From positions 1-64,000 of the forward strand of contig NZ_JAMDGY010000010.1 in the NCBI RefSeq assembly GCF_028656955.1: DNA of 64,000 nucleotides. Direction: 5' to 3'. The DNA is from Pseudomonas fontis. Its GTDB lineage: Bacteria > Pseudomonadota > Gammaproteobacteria > Pseudomonadales > Pseudomonadaceae. Position 1 is the first letter of the stretch; every line of letters starts with the position of its first letter. The notes under the pieces were generated by a model that searched no databases, was not told the DNA's origin, and was given only the letters and a program-made list of their open reading frames with translations. Made by a program: the position numbers and the translations under genes. Positions 6,555 through 19,475 of the stretch are shown in pieces.

Positions 6555-7934
6555 ATGAGCTCAATCGAACAAGGGACCAGCGCACCCGCGCAAGCCAATG
6601 AACTGGTCCTCGGCCTGGAGGACCGCCCACGCCCACTGATCGCCATGCTGGCCGCACTGCAGCATTTGCTGGCGATCATCGTGCCGATCGTTACCCCCGG
6701 CCTGCTGATCTGCCAGGCCCTGGGCGTCTCGGCCCGCGACACCAACCTGATCGTCTCGATGTCGCTGGTAATCTCCGGGATCGCCACTTTCGTGCAATGC
6801 CGGCGCTTCGGCCCGTTCGGCGCCGGGCTGCTGATCGTGCAAGGCACCAGCTTCAACTTCGTCGGCCCGCTGATCGCCGGCGGCGCACTGATGGTCAAGC
6901 AAGGCACGCCGGTTGAAGGCGTAATGGCCGCCATCTTCGGCGTGGTAATCGCCGGCTCCTTCGTCGAAATGGGCATCTCGCGGATCCTGCCCTTCGTCAA
7001 ACGCCTGATCACCCCGCTGGTCACCGGCATTGTCGTGCTGATGATCGGCCTGACCCTGATCAAGGTCGGCCTGATCAGCATGGGCGGCGGCTTCACCGCC
7101 ATGGGCAACGGCACTTTCGCCAACGGCGAAAACCTGCTGCTGTCAGGGGTTGTGCTGGCCATTATCGTGATCCTCAACCGCATCCCGGTGGTGTGGATGC
7201 GCAGCTGCGCCATCGTCATCGCACTGGCCGTCGGCTACGCGCTGGCCGGCTACCTGGGACGCCTGGACTTCACCGGTATGCACGAAGCCGCGCTGTTCCA
7301 GGTGCCGGTACCGCTGCATTTCGGCCTGGGTTTCTCTTGGGCGCTGTTCATTCCGATGCTGGTGATCTACCTGGTCACCTCCCTCGAAGCCATCGGTGAT
7401 GTCACCGCCACCAGCAAGGTCTCGCGCCAGCCTGTCGAAGGCCCGGTGTGGATGCAGCGCATCAAGGGCGGCGTGCTGGTCAACGGTGCCAACTCGTTGC
7501 TGGCCGGGGTGTTCAACACCTTCCCAAGCTCGATCTTTGCGCAAAACAACGGGGTGATTCAGCTGACCGGGATTGCCAGCCGCCATATCGGCGTGTGGAT
7601 CGCCGCGATGCTGATCATCCTCGGCCTGTTCCCGAGCGTGGCTGGGGTGATTCAGGCAGTGCCGGAGCCGGTACTGGGTGGTGCCGCCATGGTGATGTTC
7701 GGTGCGGTGGCCGCGTCGGGTATCAATATCCTCGCCAGCATCAGCCTCGACCGTCGCGCCCTGCTGATCATCGCCGTGTCCCTGGCGCTGGGCCTGGGCG
7801 TGGCGCAGGTGCCGGAATTCCTCGCACATATGCCGGCAGCGCTGCGCAATGTGCTGGAATCCGGTGTGGCAACCGGCGGGATCTGTGCGCTGGTGCTGAA
7901 CTGGTTCCTGCCTGAGGCCAAGTCGCACGCTTGA
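6555..7934 (+). CDS. NCS2-family purine (xanthine/uric acid) permease
   Basis: The 459-residue membrane protein has the length and about 14 hydrophobic spans of the NCS2 (UraA/XanP) family. The diagnostic motif FAQNNGVIQLTGIASR at about residues 320-335 resembles the QNxGxxxxT signature of xanthine and uric acid transporters (XanP, UacT). A conserved glutamate lies in the SLEAIGDVTAT segment of TM8. It should import a purine base with protons across the inner membrane. No purine catabolic gene is adjacent, so the exact substrate is open. A terminator follows. Confidence 0.88.
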   Translation: MSSIEQGTSAPAQANELVLGLEDRPRPLIAMLAALQHLLAIIVPIVTPGLLICQALGVSARDTNLIVSMSLVISGIATFVQCRRFGPFGAGLLIVQGTSFNFVGPLIAGGALMVKQGTPVEGVMAAIFGVVIAGSFVEMGISRILPFVKRLITPLVTGIVVLMIGLTLIKVGLISMGGGFTAMGNGTFANGENLLLSGVVLAIIVILNRIPVVWMRSCAIVIALAVGYALAGYLGRLDFTGMHEAALFQVPVPLHFGLGFSWALFIPMLVIYLVTSLEAIGDVTATSKVSRQPVEGPVWMQRIKGGVLVNGANSLLAGVFNTFPSSIFAQNNGVIQLTGIASRHIGVWIAAMLIILGLFPSVAGVIQAVPEPVLGGAAMVMFGAVAASGINILASISLDRRALLIIAVSLALGLGVAQVPEFLAHMPAALRNVLESGVATGGICALVLNWFLPEAKSHA

Positions 7935-7940
7935 GGGTTG

Positions 7941-7984
7941 GGGGCCGCCTTGCGGTCCATCGCCGGCAAGGCCGGGCCCCACAC
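7941..7984. repeat. REP element, family A (single)
   Basis: The sequence contains the core ATCGCCGGCAAGGCCGG, bounded by GGGGCC and GGCCCC arms that fold into a long hairpin. It matches the other family A REPs in the window, such as 21335-21377. Confidence 0.75.
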
Positions 7985-8008
7985 GATTCGTGCAAGGCTG
8001 TATCCATC

Positions 8009-8037
8009 AAAGCCCGCAGGCCACTGCGGGCTTTTTG
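8009..8037 (+). terminator. Terminator of the permease gene
   Basis: AAGCCCGCAG-GCCA-CTGCGGGCTT is a perfect 10-bp stem followed by TTT, between the permease and tusD. Confidence 0.85.
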
Positions 8038-8074
8038 CTTTATCATTTGCACAGATTTATAGACAGAGCCTGCC

Positions 8075-8467
8075 ATGAAGTTCGCCATCGCGGTTTTTTC
8101 CCCCGGCCACGCACCCTCCTCACGCCGCGCACTGCTGTTCGCCCAGGCCGCCTTGGCCGGTGGGCATGAGATTGTCCGGCTGTTTTTCTACCAGGACGGC
8201 GTGCACAGCGCCTCGGGCAATATCGTCACGCCCCAGGATGAGTTCGACGTGCCCGCACACTGGCGCGCCTTCGTCACCGAGCACGCGCTCGACGCCGTAG
8301 TGTGCATCGCCGCGGCCCTGCGCCGTGGCGTACTGAACGAGGAAGAGGCCGCACGCTACCAGCGCAACGCCGTGAACCTGCCCGCACCCTGGGACCTCTC
8401 CGGCCTCGGCCAACTGCACGAAGCTGCGCAAACCGCCGACCGCCTGGTCTGCTTCGGAGGCGATTAA
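8075..8467 (+). CDS. tusD: Sulfurtransferase complex subunit TusD
   Basis: The 130-residue DsrE-fold protein carries the active cysteine C77 in the segment DAVVCIAAALRRG, equivalent to C78 of E. coli TusD. TusBCD accepts sulfur from TusA and passes it to TusE for 2-thiouridine formation by MnmA, whose gene also lies in this window. The stop shares one base with the tusC start (TAATG), marking a tightly coupled tusDCBE operon. Confidence 0.93.
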   Translation: MKFAIAVFSPGHAPSSRRALLFAQAALAGGHEIVRLFFYQDGVHSASGNIVTPQDEFDVPAHWRAFVTEHALDAVVCIAAALRRGVLNEEEAARYQRNAVNLPAPWDLSGLGQLHEAAQTADRLVCFGGD

Positions 8468-8826
8468 TGGCCAAGTCCCTGTTGATCATCAGCCGCCAGG
8501 CCCCCTGGGCCGGCCCTTCGGCCCGCGAAGCCCTGGATATCGCCCTGGCCGGCGGCGCCTTCGACCTTCCGCTGGGCATGTTGTTTCTGGATGACGGGGT
8601 CTTCCAGCTCGCCCCTGGCCAGCAACCCGGCCAGGTGCAGCAAAAGAACCTTGCCGCCAACCTGCAGGCACTGCCGATGTTTGGCGTCGAGGAACTGTTT
8701 GCCGCAGGCAGCAGCCTGCAAGAACGTGGCCTGCCTGCCGACAGCCTGAGCTTGCCGGTCAAGGTGCTGGATGACGCCGCCCTGGCGGCGCTGATTGAAC
8801 GTTTTGACCAGGTGGTAACCCTCTGA
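8467..8826 (+). CDS. tusC: Sulfurtransferase complex subunit TusC
   Basis: The 119-residue protein has the DsrF/TusC fold signature: an N-terminal beta strand SLLIISRQAPW, the AREALDIALAGGAFD helix and a GMLFLDDGVFQL strand. The start at 8467 overlaps the tusD stop and gives the expected family length; an upstream in-frame start inside tusD would be too long. It is the structural partner of TusD in the TusBCD heterohexamer. Confidence 0.92.
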   Translation: MAKSLLIISRQAPWAGPSAREALDIALAGGAFDLPLGMLFLDDGVFQLAPGQQPGQVQQKNLAANLQALPMFGVEELFAAGSSLQERGLPADSLSLPVKVLDDAALAALIERFDQVVTL

Positions 8827-9122
8827 TGAGCACCCTGCACGTCATTTCCCACTCGCCCTTTGGCGACAACCGCCTGAGCAGTTGCCTGTGCCTGCTGGGC
8901 CCGAACGACGGCCTGCTGCTGTGCGGCGACGCGGTCTATGCCCTGCAACCGGGTAGCGAACCGCTCAAGACGCTGCAAGCACACAACCTTGAGCAACGCC
9001 TGTTCGCCCTGGCCGAAGACCTGCAAGCCCGCGCCATCAACAGCGACGCCGTCAACGCGGTTGACTACCCGGCCTTCGTCGCGCTGTCCCTGCACTACGA
9101 CAAGGTCAACAGCTGGCTATGA
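8826..9122 (+). CDS. tusB: Sulfurtransferase complex subunit TusB
   Basis: This small 98-residue protein is of DsrH/TusB type, beginning MSTLHVISHSPF with LLLCGDAVYAL in the middle. It follows tusC with a TGATG overlap and itself overlaps tusE by four bases. It completes the TusBCD sulfur-relay complex in the cytoplasm. Confidence 0.9.
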   Translation: MSTLHVISHSPFGDNRLSSCLCLLGPNDGLLLCGDAVYALQPGSEPLKTLQAHNLEQRLFALAEDLQARAINSDAVNAVDYPAFVALSLHYDKVNSWL

Positions 9123-9454
9123 GCACCCTGACTGTCGGCACCCGCGACATTGCCCTGGACAAGGACGGCAACTTGGTAGAACTGGGCGACTGGTCCGAGG
9201 ACGTCGCCCAGGCCCTGGCCGAGCGTGAAGGCATCAGCCTGACTGCCGAGCACTGGGAAGTGCTGAGCCTGCTGCGCGCGTTCTATGACGAATTCCAGCT
9301 GTCCCCGGCCACCCGCCCGCTGATCAAGTACACCGCCTTGAAGCTCGGCCCGGAAAAGGGCAACAGCCTGCACCTCAATCGCCTGTTCAACGGCACTCCT
9401 GCCAAACTCGCCGCCAAGCTCGCGGGCCTGCCCAAGCCGACCAATTGCATATGA
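9119..9454 (+). CDS. tusE: TusE/DsrC sulfur-carrier protein
   Basis: The 111-residue protein has the DsrC/TusE pattern. Its W..EHWEVLSLLRAFYDEFQLSP core is followed by a C-terminal arm ending KPTNCI, whose penultimate cysteine (C110) carries the persulfide. It delivers sulfur from TusBCD to the MnmA-tRNA complex. The gene ends in an ATGA overlap with ybiB. Confidence 0.94.
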   Translation: MSTLTVGTRDIALDKDGNLVELGDWSEDVAQALAEREGISLTAEHWEVLSLLRAFYDEFQLSPATRPLIKYTALKLGPEKGNSLHLNRLFNGTPAKLAAKLAGLPKPTNCI

Positions 9455-10446
9455 CCGAACCGCTGCCACTGATCACTGAAACGCCCACCGAGCACCCTTT
9501 CGCCCAGTTCGTTCGCATCCTCGGCAAGGGCAAGCGTGGTGCCCGCGGCCTGACCCGCGAAGAGGCCCGTGAAGCCATGGGCATGCTGCTCGACGGCAAG
9601 GTCGAGGAGACCCAGCTGGGCGCCTTCCTGATGCTGCTGCGGCACAAGGAAGAAAGCCCTGAAGAGCTCGCCGGCTTCACCGAAGCCTTGCGCGCCCGCG
9701 TGCAGGCGCCGTCGATCGCCGTGGACCTGGACTGGCCCAGCTATGCCGGCAAGAAGCGTCACCTGCCATGGTACCTGCTGGCTGCGCGCTGCCTGGCCAA
9801 CAATGGCGTGCGCATCCTGCTGCACGGCGGCGGCGCACACACGGCCGGCCGCCTGTATACCGAGCAAGTGCTGGGGCTGCTGGAGATTCCCCTGTGCCGC
9901 GACTGGAGCGCCGTCGAGCGCGCGCTGGACGAGCGGTGCCTGGCCTTCATCCCGTTGCAGGACTGGGCACCCCGCCTGCAACGGATGATCGACCTGCGCA
10001 ACACCCTCGGCCTGCGCTCGCCCATCCACTCCCTGGCTCGGGTGCTCAACCCGCTGGGCGCGCGCTGCGGCCTGCAAAGCATCTTCCACCCCGGCTACCA
10101 GGCCGTGCACCGCGAAGCCAGCCGCCTGCTCGGCGACACGGCCATCGTGGTCAAGGGTGACGGCGGCGAGATCGAGATCAACCCTGACGCCAGCAGCCAC
10201 CTGTACGGCACCGTCGGCGGGCTGGAGTGGGACGAGGAATGGCCGCAAATGTCGATCCAACGCCACGTCAAACCCGCCAGCCTGGTGCCCGAGCACCTGC
10301 TCGCCGTGTGGAACGGCGACGCCCGTGACAGTTATGGCGAGATGGCCCTGGTCGCGACCATGGCCCTGGCCTTGCGCGGGCTCGGTCACAGCCGCGACGA
10401 GGCCTTCAGCCTGGCCCGGCGTTATTGGGATGAACGCCTGAGCTAG
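9451..10446 (+). CDS. ybiB: YbiB-type glycosyltransferase-family (TrpD2) protein
   Basis: The 331-residue protein resembles anthranilate phosphoribosyltransferase-fold proteins of the YbiB/TrpD2 group. It has an N-terminal helical domain (about 15-75) and an alpha/beta domain with a HGGGAHTAGR loop near residue 128 and a VKGDGGEIEINP segment near 235. Family members studied bind nucleic acids rather than making tryptophan. The ATG at 9451 overlaps the tusE stop; a TTG at 9445 is possible but less likely. It is probably co-transcribed with tusDCBE. Confidence 0.85.
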   Translation: MTEPLPLITETPTEHPFAQFVRILGKGKRGARGLTREEAREAMGMLLDGKVEETQLGAFLMLLRHKEESPEELAGFTEALRARVQAPSIAVDLDWPSYAGKKRHLPWYLLAARCLANNGVRILLHGGGAHTAGRLYTEQVLGLLEIPLCRDWSAVERALDERCLAFIPLQDWAPRLQRMIDLRNTLGLRSPIHSLARVLNPLGARCGLQSIFHPGYQAVHREASRLLGDTAIVVKGDGGEIEINPDASSHLYGTVGGLEWDEEWPQMSIQRHVKPASLVPEHLLAVWNGDARDSYGEMALVATMALALRGLGHSRDEAFSLARRYWDERLS

Positions 10447-10451
10447 ACGAC

Positions 10452-10470
10452 TGATCGAATCCGTCGATCA
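10452..10470. promoter_or_regulatory. Dyad TGATCGA-N5-TCGATCA before yqjG
   Basis: This perfect 7-5-7 inverted repeat lies 6 bases after ybiB and about 85 bases upstream of yqjG. No T-run follows, so it looks more like an operator than a terminator. The remaining gap to yqjG ends with a ribosome site (AAGGAG) 8 bases before the start. Confidence 0.4.
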
Positions 10471-10554
10471 AACAGGTGCACTCTTTGCGCTATTCGTTCG
10501 AACCCTAGTCCGTAGACTGGGTTCCAACCTGAATACATTGCCAAGGAGCTCATC

Positions 10555-11514
10555 ATGGGCCTGTTGATCGACGGACGCTGGCACGACCAGTGGTACCAAA
10601 GCAGCAAAGACGGCGCCTTCCAGCGCGAGAACGCGCAACGCCGCAATCAACTGCCCGCGCCAGAAGCCGGCCGTTATCACCTGTACGTGTCGCTTGCCTG
10701 CCCTTGGGCGCATCGCACGCTGATCCTGCGCAAGCTCAAGGGCCTGGAAAGCCTGATCGATGTGTCAGTGGTGAGCTGGCTGATGGGCGAACACGGCTGG
10801 ACCTTCGACACGGCTCTCGGCTCGACGGGGGACAAGCTGGATGGCCTGGCGTATCTGCACCAGCGCTACACCCGCGATGATCCAAACTACACCGGCCGGG
10901 TGACGGTACCGGTGCTGTGGGACAAGCAGGAGCAGCGCATCGTCAACAATGAGTCGTCGGAGATCATCCGGATCTTCAATTCGGCATTCGATGAGCTGAC
11001 AGGCAACCGCCTGGACCTGTACCCCGAACCGCTGCGGGCGCAGATCGATGCGCTGAACGAGCGGATCTACCCGGCCATCAACAATGGCGTGTATCGGGCA
11101 GGTTTTGCCACGGCGCAAGGCGCCTATGAGCAGGCATTCGATGAGGTGTTTGCCGAGTTGGATCGGCTGGAACGGATTCTGGACGAGCAACGCTATCTGG
11201 CCGGGGAATACCTGACTGAGGCCGACTGGCGACTGTTCACTACACTGGTGCGCTTCGATGCGGTGTATCACGGGCACTTCAAGTGCAACCTGCGACGCAT
11301 CGCTGACTATCCGAACCTGTCGAACTGGCTACGCGAGCTGTATCAGTGGCCCGGGGTGGCCGAGACGGTGGACATGACCCATATCCAACACCACTACTAC
11401 ATGAGCCACAAGACCATCAATCCGAACGGGATTATGCCCAAAGGCCCGCTGCAGGACTTGGGCTTGGCGCATGATCGGGAGCGCTTGGCTGGGCGGGGTA
11501 TCTGGGAGAATTGA
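10555..11514 (+). CDS. yqjG: Glutathionyl-hydroquinone reductase (GST omega/Xi class)
   Basis: The 319-residue protein has the glutathionyl-hydroquinone reductase layout. A thioredoxin-like N-domain carries the catalytic Cys49 in SLACPWAHR, and an all-helical GST C-domain follows with FTTLVRFDAVYHGHFKCN. These enzymes use glutathione to reduce glutathionyl-hydroquinones in the cytoplasm. The gene stands alone with AAGGAG upstream and a REP pair downstream. Confidence 0.92.
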   Translation: MGLLIDGRWHDQWYQSSKDGAFQRENAQRRNQLPAPEAGRYHLYVSLACPWAHRTLILRKLKGLESLIDVSVVSWLMGEHGWTFDTALGSTGDKLDGLAYLHQRYTRDDPNYTGRVTVPVLWDKQEQRIVNNESSEIIRIFNSAFDELTGNRLDLYPEPLRAQIDALNERIYPAINNGVYRAGFATAQGAYEQAFDEVFAELDRLERILDEQRYLAGEYLTEADWRLFTTLVRFDAVYHGHFKCNLRRIADYPNLSNWLRELYQWPGVAETVDMTHIQHHYYMSHKTINPNGIMPKGPLQDLGLAHDRERLAGRGIWEN

Positions 11515-11531
11515 GGTAGATTTGCGTGAGT

Positions 11532-11606
11532 CATCGCCGGCAAGGCCGGCTCCCACAGATATCTGCAATGCTGCCAATACTGTGGGAGCCGGCGTTGCCG
11601 GCGATG
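11532..11606. repeat. BIME: two inverted family A REPs
   Basis: CATCGCCGGCAAGGCCGGCTCCCACA is followed, after about 24 bases, by its near-inverse TGTGGGAGCCGGCGTTGCCGGCGATG. The pair separates the convergent yqjG and cysG genes and could stop transcription from both. Confidence 0.9.
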
Positions 11607-11609
11607 CTT

Positions 11610-12998
11610 TCAGGCTTGCGAGCCTTCGAACCAGGCCAGCTTGTCCCGCAGCTTGACCACCTCACCCACAATCACCAACGTCGGCGCATGCACTTCATGC
11701 TCCGCCACCAGTTGCGGCAAGTCGGCCAGCGTGCCGGTAAACACCCGCTGATTGCTCGTGGTGCCCTGCTGGACCAGCGCCGCTGGCGTGTCCGCCGCGC
11801 GACCATGGCGAATCAGCTCGGCACAGATGGTCGGCAAACCTACCAGGCCCATGTAGAACACCAGGGTCTGCGCCGGCGCCACCAGGTCATTCCACGGCAG
11901 GTTGCTGGTCCCATCCTTGAGGTGCCCCGTCACAAAACGCACGGATTGTGCGTAGTCCCGGTGCGTCAGCGGAATGCCCGCATACGCCGAACACCCGCTG
12001 GCAGCGGTAATCCCCGGCACCACCTGGAACGGGATGCCCTGCTCGGCCAACTCCTCGATCTCTTCGCCGCCCCGGCCGAAGATGAACGGATCGCCGCCCT
12101 TGAGGCGCAACACACGCTTGCCCTGACGGGCCAGGTCCACCAACTGCTGGTTGATCTGCTCCTGCGGCACTGAATGATCCGCGCGACGCTTGCCGACGTA
12201 AATGCGCTCGGCATCACGACGACACATCTCGATGATCGCTGGCGCCACCAGACGGTCGTACAGCACCACGTCCGCCTGCTGCATCAAGCGCAGCGCGCGG
12301 AAGGTAAGCAAGTCCGGATCGCCCGGCCCGGCACCCACCAGGTAAACCTCACCCGATTTCTGCACCGGTGCACCGTCTACCTTGGCCTGCAGCAGGCGTT
12401 CGGCTTCAGCGCCCTGCCCAGCCAATTGGCGCTCGGCAATCGGACCCTGGAAGACATCTTCCCAGAACCCGCGACGCTGGTTGACGTCGGGGTACAACGC
12501 CTTGACCCGGTCACGGAAGCGCGCGCCCAAACTGGCCAGCTCGCCATACGCGGAGGGTATCCAGGTTTCCATCTTGGCCCGGATCAGGCGTGCCAGCACC
12601 GGCGCATCGCCGCCGCTGGACACCGCCACCACCAACGGTGAACGGTCGACAATCGCCGGGAAAATCACCGAGCACAACGCCGGCGCATCCACGACATTGA
12701 CCGGAACACAGCGCCGCTGGGCGTCCGCCGAGACCTGCGCATTGAGCGCAGCGTCGTCGGTCGCCGCAATGATCAGCTGACACCCGTCAAGGTCGCCTTC
12801 CTGGTAACCACACGCCAGAAGCTCGCCGCCGCTGCCTTGAACAAGCTCGGCCAGTTGCGCCTCGATATGCGGCGCAACCACCCGCAGCACGGCACCCGCG
12901 TCGGCCAGCAGGCGAGATTTGCGCAAGGCAATCTCGCCACCGCCCACGACCAGCACCGAGCGGCCACGCAGGTTATGAAACAGCGGCAGAAACTCCAT
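11610..12998 (-). CDS. cysG: Siroheme synthase (trifunctional CysG)
   Basis: This 462-residue protein is full length for CysG. The N-terminal half (1-205) is the NAD-dependent precorrin-2 dehydrogenase/sirohydrochlorin ferrochelatase, with dinucleotide loop [11 protein letters not shown] at 17-27. The C-terminal half (about 215-462) is uroporphyrinogen III methyltransferase, with [15 protein letters not shown] and [15 protein letters not shown]. It makes siroheme for sulfite and nitrite reductases. The start directly follows the serS stop (TAA ATG), so the two are likely co-transcribed. Confidence 0.97.
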   Translation of the reverse strand: MEFLPLFHNLRGRSVLVVGGGEIALRKSRLLADAGAVLRVVAPHIEAQLAELVQGSGGELLACGYQEGDLDGCQLIIAATDDAALNAQVSADAQRRCVPVNVVDAPALCSVIFPAIVDRSPLVVAVSSGGDAPVLARLIRAKMETWIPSAYGELASLGARFRDRVKALYPDVNQRRGFWEDVFQGPIAERQLAGQGAEAERLLQAKVDGAPVQKSGEVYLVGAGPGDPDLLTFRALRLMQQADVVLYDRLVAPAIIEMCRRDAERIYVGKRRADHSVPQEQINQQLVDLARQGKRVLRLKGGDPFIFGRGGEEIEELAEQGIPFQVVPGITAASGCSAYAGIPLTHRDYAQSVRFVTGHLKDGTSNLPWNDLVAPAQTLVFYMGLVGLPTICAELIRHGRAADTPAALVQQGTTSNQRVFTGTLADLPQLVAEHEVHAPTLVIVGEVVKLRDKLAWFEGSQA

Positions 12999-15993
<2,995 letters not shown>

Positions 15994-16012
15994 GGACGGC
16001 TGTACTACCTCA

Positions 16013-16636
16013 TCACTCTTGAATGATATCCGCGCCCTTCGGCACGTCGAACTTGAACTTGCCGGCCGGGATCGCTTCGTTGGCCTTCACCCCGGTAAAG
16101 AGGATATTGGTACGCTGGCCGACGCTATCAATCAATTGCATGTCGTTGATCAGGCCATTACGGAACGACAGGCGCAGCGAGTCGAACAGAGTGTCTTTGG
16201 TCTTGGGCTTAAGGATGAAGTCCATCACATTGCCCTCTTCCTTGGCGGTGATATCAAAACTCTGGTTGATTTTCGAGACATCACCCGACAGCAGCAGCGC
16301 TGGGGTCTGGGTCAGGCGTTCATCGAGCTTCTTGATAGTCGCCTGCTCAAGGTCCGGGTCCCACAGGGTGACCTTGGCGCCATCGGATACCACTACCTGT
16401 TCATTTGGCGCGTCGGTGTGCCAGTAGAACAACCCCGGGCGCTGTACCGACATTTGGCCGGAGGTTTCCTGCAGTTGGGTGCCGCCGCCATCCAGGGTCA
16501 GCTGGGAGAAACGGGCAGAAATGGTCTTGGACTTTTCCAACAACTGGGTCAGACGCGCCACGTCGGCGTCGCCGGCAAATGCCGACGCAGAGGACAGGGC
16601 CATAGCAGTAACCAACATCATGCGGATCAGGCGCAT
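16013..16636 (-). CDS. lolA: Outer-membrane lipoprotein carrier LolA
   Basis: The 207-residue protein starts with a Sec signal peptide ([21 protein letters not shown]). The LolA fold follows, including ISARFSQL, the [15 protein letters not shown] strand and the C-terminal GVKANEAI segment. It ferries lipoproteins across the periplasm from LolCDE to LolB. It lies between ftsK and rarA, the conserved gammaproteobacterial order. Confidence 0.95.
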   Translation of the reverse strand: MRLIRMMLVTAMALSSASAFAGDADVARLTQLLEKSKTISARFSQLTLDGGGTQLQETSGQMSVQRPGLFYWHTDAPNEQVVVSDGAKVTLWDPDLEQATIKKLDERLTQTPALLLSGDVSKINQSFDITAKEEGNVMDFILKPKTKDTLFDSLRLSFRNGLINDMQLIDSVGQRTNILFTGVKANEAIPAGKFKFDVPKGADIIQE

Positions 16637-16662
16637 GGTAATCCTCGTTGCAAAGTGAATGA

Positions 16663-16688
16663 GCCGGGCGCCATCAGGGGCGCCCGGC
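16663..16688 (-). terminator. Strong hairpin between ftsK and lolA
   Basis: GCCGGGCGCC-ATCAGG-GGCGCCCGGC is a perfect 10-bp stem 12 bases after the ftsK stop. The T-run after it on the minus strand is poor, so it may be an attenuator or an mRNA-stabilising element rather than a full terminator. Confidence 0.55.
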
Positions 16689-16699
16689 AGTCTCGATCA

Positions 16700-19105
16700 T
16701 CAGTCGCGTGACGGCCCTGGGGCAATGACTTCCCGCGAACCGTTGGTGTTCATGGAGGTAACCACGCCGGCCATTTCCATCGCCTCGATCATCCGCGCGG
16801 CGCGGTTGTAGCCGATCTTCAGCTTGCGCTGTACGGCCGAGATGGACGCGCGACGGCTTTCCAGGACGAACTGCACGGCTTCGTCGTAGAGCGCATCGGT
16901 TTCGGCGTCGTCGCCATCACCGCTGCCGCTACCACCGTCAAAGCCACTGCCCGCTTCCTCGACACCGCTGAGGATGTCTTCGTTGTAGTCCGGTGCGCCA
17001 CGCGCCTTCCAGGCTTCAACCACACGGTGGACTTCTTCGTCGGAAACAAAGGCGCCGTGCACACGAATCGGCAGGCTGGTGCCGGGCGGCATGTAGAGCA
17101 TGTCCCCGTGGCCCAGCAGTTGCTCGGCGCCGCCCTGGTCGATGATGGTCCGCGAGTCGATCTTGCTCGACACCTGGAATGCCATGCGGGTCGGAATGTT
17201 GGCCTTGATCAGGCCGGTGATCACGTCCACCGACGGGCGCTGGGTGGCGAGGATCAGGTGAATACCAGCGGCTCGGGCTTTCTGGGCGATACGGGCGATC
17301 AGCTCTTCTACCTTCTTGCCAACGATCATCATCATGTCGGCAAATTCGTCGACCACTACCACGATGGTTGGCAGGGTCTTCAGGGTTGGCGGCACGTCGT
17401 CCATGCTTTCGCGGCGGAACATTGGGTCGTAGATCGGCTCGCCGGCCTCTTCGGCATCCTTCACCTTGCGGTTGAAGCCGGCCAGGTTACGCACGCCCAT
17501 GGCGGCCATCAGCTTGTAGCGCCGCTCCATCTCGGCCACGCTCCAGCGCAGGGCATTGGCCGCGTCCTTCATGTCGGTGACCACTGGGCAGAGCAGGTGC
17601 GGGATGCCTTCGTAGATCGACAGCTCAAGCATTTTCGGGTCGATCATGATCAGCTTGGCGTCTTCCGGGCCCGACTTGAACAGGATCGACAGGATCATCG
17701 CGTTCACCCCCACCGACTTACCGGAACCGGTCGTACCGGCCACCAGCAGGTGAGGCATTTTGGCCAGGTCGGTGATCACCGGCTTGCCGCCGATATCGTG
17801 ACCCAGGGCCATGGTGACCGGGGACTTGGCCTCGTCGTACTGCGGCGACGACAGCACTTCGGAGAAGCGCACGATCTGCCGGTCTTCGTTGGGGATCTCG
17901 ATACCCACGGTGGTCTTGCCGGGGATCACTTCGACCACCCGCACGCTGGTCACGGCCAGGGAACGCGCCAGGTCCTTCGCCAGGTTGGCGATACGGCTGA
18001 CCTTGACGCCTGCGGCCGGCTGGATCTCGTAACGGGTGATCACCGGGCCTGGATGGATCGAATCCACCGAAACCTCGACGCCGAATTCCTTCAGCTTGAT
18101 TTCCAGCAGATGACCGACGCCCGCCAGGGATTCTGGCGAGTAGTTGACCTTCTTTTTTTCCGCCGGGTCGAGGATCGAGATCGGCGGCAGCGTGCCTTCG
18201 ATGGCGCTGTCGATGAACAACGGCGCCTGCTTCTCTTTCTGCACGCGCTTGCTGGGCTCTGGAGCCTTGACCGGGGCCGGCATGATGATCGGCGGCGCCT
18301 GCTGCTCACGCTCGGCAACATGTTTGCTCAACGCCTGGTCGCGCTCGATGATGCGTTCACGAGCCTTGTTCTGTTCACGCTTGTCGGCCACCACCGGGGC
18401 TACGACGTCATGAACCTGGTCGTCCACCTCACGCAGCTGCGCCACCAAGCGCTTGCGCTCATTGCGCGCCGCCCACCAGCGGTTGGCCGCGCCCTGGAAC
18501 AGCTCGAACAGGTCGAGGGTGATCTTGCCGGTGATGTCCATGACCTTGAACCACGACAGGTCGGTGAACACCGTCAGGCCGAACAGGAACAGCGCAATGA
18601 ACATCAGGGTGCTGCCCTGCACGTTCAAGGCGTTTTTCGCCAGGTCGCCCAGGCTTTCCCCCAGCGCGCCACCGGCAGAGGCCGGCAGGCTCGGGGCGGA
18701 ATGGAAGTGGATATGCGCCAGCGCAGCGCCGGACAGCACCAGGAACACCAGGCCGATCAGCCGCCAGGAGAACAACCAGCCGCTCCACTGCCAGGGCTGG
18801 TGACGCTCGCGGAAGATCTGCCAGGTCTTGATCGCCAGCAGCAGCGGGAAGATGTAGGCGAAGTAACCCAGCACCATGAACAACACATCGGCGAAATAGG
18901 CACCGGCACGTCCGGCGGCATTCTGCACCTGCTCGACGTTGCTGGTATGGCTGAAGCCCGGGTCGGCCTGATCGTAGGTCAGCAAGGCCATCCACAGGTA
19001 CAGGCACAGCGCACCAATGGCGATCAGCGCACCTTCCTTGAGCCGGTAGTGCAGCTGCTGGCGCCAGAGTGGCTGGGGATTGGGTGTTGCGGTGGATTTC
19101 TTCAA
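16700..19105 (-). CDS. ftsK: DNA translocase FtsK
   Basis: This 801-residue protein has the FtsK order. Four transmembrane helices lie within residues 25-185, followed by a short charged linker (about 205-300). The RecA-like motor has Walker A GTTGSGKS at 457-464 and Walker [11 protein letters not shown] near 585. The C-terminal winged-helix gamma domain (about 735-801) would read KOPS sites. It couples septation to chromosome segregation and dimer resolution at dif. A shorter linker than E. coli FtsK is normal in Pseudomonas. Confidence 0.97.
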   Translation of the reverse strand: MKKSTATPNPQPLWRQQLHYRLKEGALIAIGALCLYLWMALLTYDQADPGFSHTSNVEQVQNAAGRAGAYFADVLFMVLGYFAYIFPLLLAIKTWQIFRERHQPWQWSGWLFSWRLIGLVFLVLSGAALAHIHFHSAPSLPASAGGALGESLGDLAKNALNVQGSTLMFIALFLFGLTVFTDLSWFKVMDITGKITLDLFELFQGAANRWWAARNERKRLVAQLREVDDQVHDVVAPVVADKREQNKARERIIERDQALSKHVAEREQQAPPIIMPAPVKAPEPSKRVQKEKQAPLFIDSAIEGTLPPISILDPAEKKKVNYSPESLAGVGHLLEIKLKEFGVEVSVDSIHPGPVITRYEIQPAAGVKVSRIANLAKDLARSLAVTSVRVVEVIPGKTTVGIEIPNEDRQIVRFSEVLSSPQYDEAKSPVTMALGHDIGGKPVITDLAKMPHLLVAGTTGSGKSVGVNAMILSILFKSGPEDAKLIMIDPKMLELSIYEGIPHLLCPVVTDMKDAANALRWSVAEMERRYKLMAAMGVRNLAGFNRKVKDAEEAGEPIYDPMFRRESMDDVPPTLKTLPTIVVVVDEFADMMMIVGKKVEELIARIAQKARAAGIHLILATQRPSVDVITGLIKANIPTRMAFQVSSKIDSRTIIDQGGAEQLLGHGDMLYMPPGTSLPIRVHGAFVSDEEVHRVVEAWKARGAPDYNEDILSGVEEAGSGFDGGSGSGDGDDAETDALYDEAVQFVLESRRASISAVQRKLKIGYNRAARMIEAMEMAGVVTSMNTNGSREVIAPGPSRD

Positions 19106-19475
19106 AACGCGTCTATTCCTGCGCTCAATGCGCGTCCAACAGTGGTTGACCCAGGTGAACGGTCAACAAACCACTACTTTTAACATTACTGCCCGCCTAC
19201 CGCCATGGCGGCACGCCGGAACGGGCGTAAACGGGGGCCAATTTCCTATACAGCAATTTGAGCACGCATTTTCTTTTGTGACAAAGGCTTATGCGGTGTT
19301 TTTGTGCAAGTGTGACAACAAATGTACGGGCAAGTTGCCTGGATGGAACGCTGCCCCACTTATGCACGCAAGGCCACTGGCAACAATGATTCAGTACAAT
19401 TCAAGCAATTGACCCGCATTGCCTGGCGCGCGATGCTGGGCGCCCTCCCCTCCTCTGCCCTAGTACCCGACGACG
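19106..19475. promoter_or_regulatory. Divergent ftsK/aat intergenic region
   Basis: This 370-base gap separates the divergent ftsK and aat. It contains an inverted repeat GTTGACC-N9-GGTCAAC (19145-19167) in the ftsK leader and AT-richer sequence around 19240-19320, where promoters are expected. No clear -35/-10 pair and no gene were found. Some Pseudomonas carry trxB between ftsK and aat; it is absent here. Confidence 0.45.

Noticed and set aside
17027..19183. 718-codon open frame opposite ftsK
   Set aside because: Antisense shadow of ftsK, with no ribosome site and a biased, non-protein-like composition.
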